From positions 73,134 through 85,224 of the forward strand of contig DIAL01000078.1 in NCBI GenBank assembly GCA_002414705.1: a DNA stretch of 12,091 nucleotides. The letters run 5' to 3'. The translations under genes and the position numbers were made by a program. Below the pieces are notes generated by a model, which was not told the DNA's origin, did no database searches, and worked only from the letters and a program-made list of their open reading frames with translations. The DNA is from Flavobacteriaceae bacterium UBA5079. Lineage in GTDB: Bacteria > Bacteroidota > Bacteroidia > Flavobacteriales > Flavobacteriaceae. Below are positions 6,872-12,091 of this stretch, piece after piece (positions within the stretch are counted from its first letter, which is position 1; each line of letters starts with the position of its first letter).

Positions 6872-7403
6872 CTTTTTTCTGTTTTAATAATTCTTGTAAT
6901 TGTAATTTACCTCTGTAAAGTAATGTTCTTGAAGAAATTTCAGTAATCTGTAATATGCCTGAAATTTCTTGATGATCATACCCTTCCAGCAGATACAATG
7001 TTAAAATCAACCGATACTTTTCTGCTAAACTTGAAATAGCTTCTTTAATATCATTAACTTCAACGGTGTCGTCTACTAACCAATTGTCATCATCCGTATC
7101 AACAACACTTAAATGCACAGTTTCAAGTTCCACCAATTGGTGTTTTCGTGCTTTTAACATGTCAATACTTGTATTAATAACAATGCGTTTTAACCAGGCT
7201 CCAAAAGTAACTTCAGCTTGATATTGATCCAGTTTAGAAAATGCTTTAATAAAGGCTTCCTGAACCACATCTTCAGCTTCGGCATCATGCTTTACAAATC
7301 GTCTTGCAACAATATACATACCTTGGCAGTACTGGTTGTATAACTGCATTTGTGCTTGACGGTTGTTTGCTTTGCATTTTTCAATAATTTCTAGTTGAAA
7401 CAT
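6855..7403 (-). CDS. ECF-type RNA polymerase sigma factor
   Basis: The 182-residue protein has the two-domain layout of ECF sigma factors. Region 2 is at about residues 21-87, with the core-binding and -10 recognition segments (AEDVVQEAFIKAF at 43-55; FGAWLKRIVINTSIDMLKARK at 67-87). An acidic linker (92-117, including VDTDDDNW) follows. Region 4 is at 119-173, with a helix-turn-helix (HQEISGILQITEISSRTLL at 144-162) that reads the -35 element. There are no regions 1 or 3. It heads the operon with the anti-sigma, DUF4097-like and M23 genes, and a matching ECF promoter lies 39-63 bases upstream, so it probably activates its own transcription. The start fits the family, whose N-terminal helix begins within the first few residues. 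Family is certain; the signal is unknown. Confidence 0.95.
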   Translation of the reverse strand: MFQLEIIEKCKANNRQAQMQLYNQYCQGMYIVARRFVKHDAEAEDVVQEAFIKAFSKLDQYQAEVTFGAWLKRIVINTSIDMLKARKHQLVELETVHLSVVDTDDDNWLVDDTVEVNDIKEAISSLAEKYRLILTLYLLEGYDHQEISGILQITEISSRTLLYRGKLQLQELLKQKKDGTRY

Positions 7404-7441
7404 GCTTTACTTTTGGTTTTAATGGTTTAGTTCATCTTAAT

Positions 7442-7466
7442 GACGATAAAAAAAGTGATGTGTTGC
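7442..7466 (-). promoter_or_regulatory. Predicted ECF sigma promoter of the sigma operon
   Basis: Read on the minus strand, GCAAC (7466-7462) is followed by a 16-base spacer and CGTC (7445-7442). The spacer contains a run of seven T. This matches the general ECF pattern of an AAC-containing -35 element, a spacer of about 16 and a CGT-containing -10. The -10 ends 38 bases before the sigma start codon, leaving a leader of roughly 30 bases. The 174-base divergent gap 7404-7577 contains this site and the opposite promoter candidate; nothing else stands out in it. Confidence 0.6.
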
Positions 7467-7525
7467 AAAAAACAACATATTTTTTTTCAAGATTAAAAAT
7501 AACTCTTAAAAAAATGTGATAGCCC

Positions 7526-7556
7526 TTTATTAAAATTAACATTTGAAGTATCTTTA
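7526..7556 (+). promoter_or_regulatory. Candidate Bacteroidota housekeeping promoter for the DUF2911-meaB pair
   Basis: TTTA (7526-7529), 19 bases, then TATCTTTA (7549-7556) matches the Bacteroidota consensus TTTG-N19-TAnnTTTG except for the last G of each element. It would give a leader of about 15 bases before the ATG at 7578. The match is partial and the region is AT-rich, so this is tentative. Confidence 0.35.
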
Positions 7557-7577
7557 TATCATTAATATAAATACCTT

Positions 7578-8144
7578 ATGAATAGAGTTTTTAAATGGTT
7601 TTTAGGATGTTTATTTCTAATTGCCATCAGTTTATTTTTATATTCTTATTTTGTGGATGGTAGTTTGCTAGCGCCACGAAAAAGCCCAATAGACACTGTG
7701 TCTTTTGCTAAAAATGATTTGCATTTGGATATAGTTTACAACCGTCCATCCAAACGTGGTCGTGAAATTTTTGGTGGTTTGGTGCCTTATAAACAAGTTT
7801 GGAGAACTGGTGCCAACGAAGCAACAACTTTTAAAACGAGTAAACCTTTAAAAATAAACAACGATTCTTTACCTGCTGGAAAATATACACTGTGGACAAT
7901 TCCTAACGACTCTACTTGGCAAGTTATGTTTAATTCCAAGCAGTATGCTTGGGGAGTTGACACAGAAATGAAACCTATGCGTGAATCCGAATTTGATGTT
8001 ATTACCATATCAGTGCCTGTAGAAGGTACAGGAATAACGGTTGAGCAATTTACTATTGGTTTTGACAATGCGTTGGATCATTTATCATTAACCATGGTTT
8101 GGGATGAAACCAAAATAGCCGTACCATTAGACACTTTTGACTAA
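7578..8144 (+). CDS. DUF2911 family protein, membrane-anchored or exported
   Basis: The 188-residue protein has one N-terminal hydrophobic segment (about residues 7-25), acting as an uncleaved anchor or signal peptide, with the rest outside the cytoplasm. Residues 40-185 are the DUF2911 domain. Its signature is clear: YNRPSKRGREIFGGLVPY (54-71), VWRTGANEAT (74-83) and an LPAGKYTLWTIP strand near 97-108. The family is common in Bacteroidota and has no established biochemical role. The gene diverges from the ECF operon and overlaps the start of meaB by 8 bases, so the two are probably translated together, although no functional link is known. A Cys at position 11 is preceded by FLG and followed by more hydrophobic residues, so it is not a convincing lipoprotein site. 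Confidence 0.9.
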   Translation: MNRVFKWFLGCLFLIAISLFLYSYFVDGSLLAPRKSPIDTVSFAKNDLHLDIVYNRPSKRGREIFGGLVPYKQVWRTGANEATTFKTSKPLKINNDSLPAGKYTLWTIPNDSTWQVMFNSKQYAWGVDTEMKPMRESEFDVITISVPVEGTGITVEQFTIGFDNALDHLSLTMVWDETKIAVPLDTFD

Positions 8145-9222
8145 AAAAAACTTACATAAAAAGGCATTACAAGAACAGGCTGGTGTTTCGCAACCCGAAA
8201 CCATCAACCAGAACATTATTGCTACCATAAAAAAGCGTAGACAGCAAAAGCCGACAACCCAACAACTAATTAATCGTATTTTAGAAGGTGATATAACAGC
8301 TTTAAGTCGCGCAATTACGTTGATTGAAAGCACCAATAAATCGCATTCAGAACAAGCGCATGATGTTATAAAAGGCTGTTTACCTCATGCCAACAAATCA
8401 GTAAGAATAGGCATTACAGGTGTTCCAGGTGTTGGAAAAAGCACATTTATTGAATCGTTTGGAAAATACTTATCCAAAGCTGGGAAAAAGATTGCCGTTT
8501 TAGCTATAGACCCAAGTAGTTCCATTACAAAAGGTAGCATTTTAGGTGATAAAACCCGAATGGAAGATTTAGTTAAAGACACTAATGTGTATATTAGACC
8601 TTCGCCTTCTGGTGAATCTTTAGGTGGTGTAGCCAGAAAAACGCGAGAGACTATTATTTTATGTGAAGCTGCTGGTTTTGATACTATTGTAATAGAAACC
8701 GTTGGTGTAGGACAAAGTGAAACAGCCGTTCATAGTATGGTAGATTTTTTCCTATTACTAAAACTAGCAGGTGCAGGCGATGAATTACAAGGCATAAAAC
8801 GTGGAATCATTGAAATGGCAGATTCTATTGCCATAAACAAAGCCGATGGTGAAAATATAAAAGCCGCTAAAATTGCTAAAGTGGAGTTTAATCGTGCTTT
8901 ACACTTATATCCTGTTAAAGATTCTGCTTGGCAACCAAAAGTACTATTATGTAGCGCTTTGCTTGATGAAGGAATTGATACCGTTTGGAAAACAATAGAT
9001 ACCTATGTGACGCAAACCAAAAGCAATGGTTACTTTGATGAGCGACGTCACGAACAAAATAAATTTTGGCTTATTGAAACAATTAAAGATCAATTACATG
9101 CTGATTTTTTTAATAATGTGGACATTAAAAAAGAACTGAAACAACAGATAACATTAATTGAAGCCCAACAAACAACCCCTTTTGCAGCTGCCGAATATTT
9201 ATTACAGCTAAAAACCCAATAA
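8137..9222 (+). CDS. meaB: Methylmalonyl-CoA mutase-associated GTPase MeaB
   Basis: The 361-residue protein is a G3E-type P-loop GTPase of the MeaB/ArgK family, which protects and reloads the B12 cofactor of methylmalonyl-CoA mutase in the cytoplasm. It contains Walker A GVPGVGKS (95-102), the family block AIDPSSS (123-129), GDKTRM (137-142), the ETVGVGQSE switch (187-195) and the guanine-specificity motif NKAD (234-237). The N-terminal helical arm and C-terminal dimerisation arm are both present, so it is full length. The start must be TTG at 8137: an in-frame stop lies at 8128-8130 and the first in-frame ATG is at residue 142, after Walker A. The TTG lies inside the end of the DUF2911 gene, so expression is probably coupled to it. 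The mutase genes are not in the window. Family assignment is secure. Confidence 0.95.
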   Translation: MTKKNLHKKALQEQAGVSQPETINQNIIATIKKRRQQKPTTQQLINRILEGDITALSRAITLIESTNKSHSEQAHDVIKGCLPHANKSVRIGITGVPGVGKSTFIESFGKYLSKAGKKIAVLAIDPSSSITKGSILGDKTRMEDLVKDTNVYIRPSPSGESLGGVARKTRETIILCEAAGFDTIVIETVGVGQSETAVHSMVDFFLLLKLAGAGDELQGIKRGIIEMADSIAINKADGENIKAAKIAKVEFNRALHLYPVKDSAWQPKVLLCSALLDEGIDTVWKTIDTYVTQTKSNGYFDERRHEQNKFWLIETIKDQLHADFFNNVDIKKELKQQITLIEAQQTTPFAAAEYLLQLKTQ

Positions 9223-9229
9223 TCCCTAA

Positions 9230-10171
9230 TTATAGGAAATTCTCACGATACCAAGCCACTTGCTTTTCTACACCTTGTAATAATGTGGTTTGCGGATTAT
9301 AATTTAGTAACCGTCTAGCCTTATCAATGATGGCTTTAGTTCGTAGTTGGTCGCCTGCTCTGGCAGATACATGGTTTATAGCTATATCCATGTCCATAAC
9401 TTGAGCAACAGCATCAATACCTTCCTGTGTGGTATGTTCTACTTCGGTTCCAAGGTTGATAATTTCGCTATCAACAGTGTCTATAAAATTCATCACACTA
9501 ACAACACCATCTACAATATCATCTACATAGGTAAAACTGCGTAAATGTGTGGAGCTGCCTTCATATAAAGGAAAGGCTTCTTTATTATAACCGCAAGCAA
9601 TGAGTTTGGTATACATTTTTTCAGGACGCTCACGAGGTCCAAAAACAGAATACAAACGTAAAGAGCAAGATTTCATTTGTTTTTCACGCGATTTTTGAAG
9701 TACCAATTGTTCGGCTGCCAATTTTGTAACACCATAATGTGATGCTGGTTTTGGCGCTATATCTTCAGGATATGTGGCTTCTAAACCATAAATAGACGAT
9801 GTTCCTATGTTTACAAACAATTTTAGATCCTGTAGCTGTAAGGCATAATCAACTAGATTCTTTGTCGCAATAATATTATTGGTGAAATAATCTTCAAAAG
9901 TAGATGTAGTTGAAATACCTGGTTGTGCCGCAAAATGAAAAATAAAATGGATGTCTTTTGGTAAATTTTCGCTTAAATTATCTGAACGTAAATCTAATTT
10001 TAAAACAGTAATACCTTTATCATTTAGAGCTTTTTCGTTTAATTCTTTTAAGGATTGACTGTAATATGGTGAAAAATTATCTACACCTATTACTTCATGT
10101 CCCATGTTTTTTAAACGTTCGGCTGTATGTGAACCAATAAAGCCTGCTGCTCCTGTAACTAGTATCTTCAT
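9230..10171 (-). CDS. NAD-dependent nucleotide-sugar epimerase (UDP-glucuronate 4-epimerase-like)
   Basis: The 313-residue protein is an extended short-chain dehydrogenase. Residues 1-13 carry the Rossmann NAD site (TGAAGFIG, G7-x2-G10-x2-G13), with D31 at the end of the second strand to bind the ribose. FHFAAQPG is at 78-85, the catalytic Ser/Thr region TSSIYG at 124-129, and YxxxK at Y146-K150. Further motifs are RLYSVFGPRERP and RSFTYVDDIVDG. It likely converts a UDP-sugar, such as UDP-glucuronate to UDP-galacturonate, for surface polysaccharide. The exact substrate cannot be read from the sequence. I chose the ATG at 10171 because MKILVTGAAGFIG is where the family begins; the frame stays open 23 codons further upstream, but those residues look like untranslated leader. 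It is convergent with meaB, with 7 bases between stops. Confidence 0.9.
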   Translation of the reverse strand: MKILVTGAAGFIGSHTAERLKNMGHEVIGVDNFSPYYSQSLKELNEKALNDKGITVLKLDLRSDNLSENLPKDIHFIFHFAAQPGISTTSTFEDYFTNNIIATKNLVDYALQLQDLKLFVNIGTSSIYGLEATYPEDIAPKPASHYGVTKLAAEQLVLQKSREKQMKSCSLRLYSVFGPRERPEKMYTKLIACGYNKEAFPLYEGSSTHLRSFTYVDDIVDGVVSVMNFIDTVDSEIINLGTEVEHTTQEGIDAVAQVMDMDIAINHVSARAGDQLRTKAIIDKARRLLNYNPQTTLLQGVEKQVAWYRENFL

Positions 10172-10289
10172 AAATCTAATATCTATTACAAAGAAACATT
10201 TTTTTTCTGTAAGATTAGAATTCTGTAAAAAAGAATACATTTACATTCAAAAAAGAATAGTATTTTTTTTCTAAAATATTAATTAAACT
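10172..10289. other. Divergent intergenic region with two short direct-repeat pairs
   Basis: This 118-base gap separates the epimerase and AraC-type regulator genes and must hold both promoters. TTCTGTAA occurs at 10205-10212 and 10221-10228, and AAAAAAGAATA at 10227-10237 and 10249-10259, the latter pair 22 bases apart. I could not find a convincing TTTG/TAnnTTTG promoter on either strand. Confidence 0.4.
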
Positions 10290-11315
10290 GTGTTAGAAAC
10301 TTTTCAACTTATAACCGTAATTCAAGGCTTATTTTTAATAATTATTTTATTTAAAACAAAGAACAAATATTATGAGCCGGCTTTTTGGTTACTCGTTGGT
10401 TCCATTACCTCTGTTATATTTTATATTCTGGGTGACGATGATAACAATCCTTTTATAAAACACATTGATGTATTTTTCTTTGATAAATCGCTTTTTATAA
10501 CCTTTTTATTTTTGTTTATAAAGTATCAATATTCTCAAAAAACAAATTTTATAAAGCTTGATTATTTATATTTTATTCCAAACATTTTATTCTTTATAAT
10601 TGAATTTTTAGAGTCTAATTATTCGGAAGGATTACTAATTTTAGACATCCCGGAACTTATATTAGAATTCATTTTTTTAAGTTATTTACTTCAAAGTTTT
10701 TACGTTTTATTCAAACAAAAAATTAATAGATGGATGTTGATTTTCCTGACACCTTTAATTTTACTTGTTGGATATGCTTTAATTAATGAAATTTTATATT
10801 GGTTTACACTAAATGAAATTGTCATTTCCGACCATGAGCATTTTGGAAGTTACACGATTATTCTTATTGCATTATTATTTTATGGTATTGCTTTTAAACT
10901 AGTGATATCTCCTGAAGATATATTACCAAGTACAGAAACAAAAAAATACAAAAACTCTAATCTTAATGAAGAGCTTATTGCAAAATACCGGACACAACTT
11001 ATAGAACTTATGGAACAGGAAGATTCTTATAAAGACCCGCTACTTTCTATTCAAAAAGTTTCAGAAAAATTAGAAATTCCTAGACAATATATTTCTGAAA
11101 TTCTGAATGTTCATATGGATACAAGTTTTCAAGATTTTGTTAATAATTACCGTGTTGAAGCCTTCATAGATTGTCTAGAGAAAGATCAATATAATCATCT
11201 TACACTCATGGGTATTGCTAATGAGGTTGGTTTTAACTCTAAAAGCACTTTCTACACTTACTTTAAGAAAATCAAGGGGTTAACACCTTTAGAATACAAA
11301 AAAAGCATGTTTTAA
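10290..11315 (+). CDS. Membrane-embedded AraC-family transcriptional regulator
   Basis: The 341-residue protein has about seven membrane helices (near residues 5-21, 30-47, 62-77, 91-107, 116-141, 148-172 and 186-206), a short linker, and a C-terminal AraC/XylS DNA-binding domain (about 226-341). The domain's two helix-turn-helix units are at about 251-275 (SIQKVSEKLEIPRQYISEIL) and 303-328 (LMGIANEVGFNSKSTFYTYF), followed by the GLTPLEYKK signature at 330-338. The membrane part probably senses a signal that the attached domain passes to DNA. The start is GTG at 10290: an in-frame stop lies at 10284-10286 and the first in-frame ATG is far inside, at residue 149. It is divergent from the epimerase and 92 bases upstream of the glycosyltransferase gene, so either could be its target. 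Family is sure; signal and targets are unknown. Confidence 0.9.
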   Translation: MLETFQLITVIQGLFLIIILFKTKNKYYEPAFWLLVGSITSVIFYILGDDDNNPFIKHIDVFFFDKSLFITFLFLFIKYQYSQKTNFIKLDYLYFIPNILFFIIEFLESNYSEGLLILDIPELILEFIFLSYLLQSFYVLFKQKINRWMLIFLTPLILLVGYALINEILYWFTLNEIVISDHEHFGSYTIILIALLFYGIAFKLVISPEDILPSTETKKYKNSNLNEELIAKYRTQLIELMEQEDSYKDPLLSIQKVSEKLEIPRQYISEILNVHMDTSFQDFVNNYRVEAFIDCLEKDQYNHLTLMGIANEVGFNSKSTFYTYFKKIKGLTPLEYKKSMF

Positions 11316-11407
11316 AAGTATAAAAAGGTACAATATAATTATACTGAACTCCTTCAATATAATTCTCTCCATGAGTCATACGTTATTTGCTTAAAATTCA
11401 GTTTAAA

Positions 11408-12091
11408 ATGAATGTTAAGCTCATTAGCATAATTCTTATATCATTTACAGTTTTAACCATAAATTCCGGAAAATGGGGTGTTACTGAAAGTAGCGAAGCA
11501 CGTTATGCCGAAATAAGCAAGGAAATGGTTTTAAATAATGATTTTATCCATCCTAAACTTTTAGATGTTTACCATTATCACAAACCTCCTGTTACTTATT
11601 GGATTACCACTTTAGGTTATAAATTATTCGGGATTAATGAATTTGGAGCACGATTTTTTCTGCAAGTTGCAATAATACTTCAGCTAGCTCTTGTTTATGG
11701 TATTAGCTTATTACTTTTTAATGATAAAAAATTATCATTGGTGGCAATTTGCATCTATTTTTCACTTCCAATAGTTATAATATCTTCGAGAAATTTAACT
11801 ACTGATGCCTACTTATGCACGTTTATTTTAGCCTCCATATTTTCTTGGCTGCGGTTTAAAATTAAAAATCGAACTATTTGGATATACTTATTTTATATTT
11901 TGTTGGGTATTGCTTTTGAAATAAAAGGTCCTATAGGTCTGGTTTTCATTTTAACCTTCATAAGCCTTTATAAAATAATTACAAAAGAAAAATTAGTCAT
12001 TAGCAAACACCATATTATTGGATTCCTAATGTTTTTATTTATATCTGCGTTTTGGTATATTCTAGTAGCTTATGAAAACCCTAAACTTTTA
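11408..12091 (+). CDS. ArnT/PMT-like GT-C glycosyltransferase (3' end missing)
   Basis: The frame is open from the ATG at 11408 to the end of the window, giving 228 residues; the full family is usually about 500-600. The N-terminus has a first membrane helix (4-20) followed by the extracytoplasmic loop motifs of the GT83/GT39 group: TESSEARYAEISKEM (26-40), HKPPVTYW (58-65), LFGINEFGAR (73-82) and SSRNLTTDAYL (126-136). At least four more hydrophobic helices follow (about 84-104, 109-126, 157-170, 175-190), with another at 203-221. These enzymes move a sugar from a polyprenyl-phosphate carrier to lipid A, protein or another acceptor on the periplasmic side. In the usual DExRYA motif the Asp is replaced by Ser here, with a Glu two residues earlier. 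Upstream, the 92-base gap 11316-11407 contains no clear promoter. Confidence 0.85.
   Translation, partial: MNVKLISIILISFTVLTINSGKWGVTESSEARYAEISKEMVLNNDFIHPKLLDVYHYHKPPVTYWITTLGYKLFGINEFGARFFLQVAIILQLALVYGISLLLFNDKKLSLVAICIYFSLPIVIISSRNLTTDAYLCTFILASIFSWLRFKIKNRTIWIYLFYILLGIAFEIKGPIGLVFILTFISLYKIITKEKLVISKHHIIGFLMFLFISAFWYILVAYENPKLL

Noticed and set aside
7602..7613. Possible lipoprotein cysteine (FLGC) in the DUF2911 protein
   Set aside because: The hydrophobic stretch continues after the Cys, and position -3 is Phe, unlike a lipobox.
9225..9236. CCTA-ATTA-TAGG hairpin between the meaB and epimerase stops
   Set aside because: Only four pairs and a four-base loop, with no T-run; too weak to call a terminator.
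10172..10240. Upstream extension of the epimerase by 23 codons
   Set aside because: The added residues do not resemble a signal peptide or domain, and the family begins with MKILVTGAAGFIG at 10171.
11337..11364. AATTATA/TATAATT inverted repeat and a repeated CAATATAATT upstream of the glycosyltransferase
   Set aside because: Seven A+T pairs with a 14-base loop are expected by chance in DNA this AT-rich.

Overview
The window comes from an AT-rich chromosome of a member of the Bacteroidota, most likely a marine Flavobacteriaceae. The evidence is a type A type IX secretion (T9SS) sorting domain, multidomain malectin/HYR surface proteins, a DUF2911 protein, near absence of Shine-Dalgarno sequences, and very short intergenic gaps. 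It holds ten protein genes, of which the first and last are cut by the window edges. I found no rRNA, tRNA, CRISPR array, insertion sequence or riboswitch, and no gene-free stretch longer than 174 bases.

Region 1 (1-4048, + strand) is a surface-protein pair. The 3' part of a very large secreted protein carries calcium-binding Asp/Asn repeats, a lectin-like domain, an Ig-like domain, malectin, cadherin-like and HYR domains, a conserved C-terminal beta module and two dockerin-like repeats. It is followed 16 bases later by a small exported protein that has a possible cohesin-like domain and a T9SS sorting domain. The large protein lacks a sorting domain, so the small one may anchor it.

Region 2 (7466-4049, - strand) is a four-gene operon: ECF sigma factor, single-pass anti-sigma factor, a secreted DUF4097-like protein split by an unusual Met/Trp/Gly/Phe repeat helix, and an M23-family metallopeptidase without a signal peptide. 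A good ECF-type promoter (GCAAC, 16 bases, CGTC) lies just upstream of the sigma gene, which suggests self-activation and an envelope-sensing role.

Region 3 (7526-9222, + strand) is divergent from region 2. It encodes a membrane-anchored DUF2911 protein that overlaps by 8 bases with meaB, the GTPase chaperone of methylmalonyl-CoA mutase, which appears to start with TTG.

Region 4 (9230-12091) holds a nucleotide-sugar epimerase (- strand), a membrane-embedded AraC-type regulator with a GTG start (+ strand), and the first 228 codons of an ArnT/PMT-like GT-C glycosyltransferase (+ strand). The first and last of these point to surface glycan synthesis.

The most interesting signals are the dockerin-like/T9SS pair, the 19-15-11-11 repeat ladder in the DUF4097-like protein, and the predicted autoregulated ECF operon. 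All functional assignments are made by eye from motifs; no database search was run.
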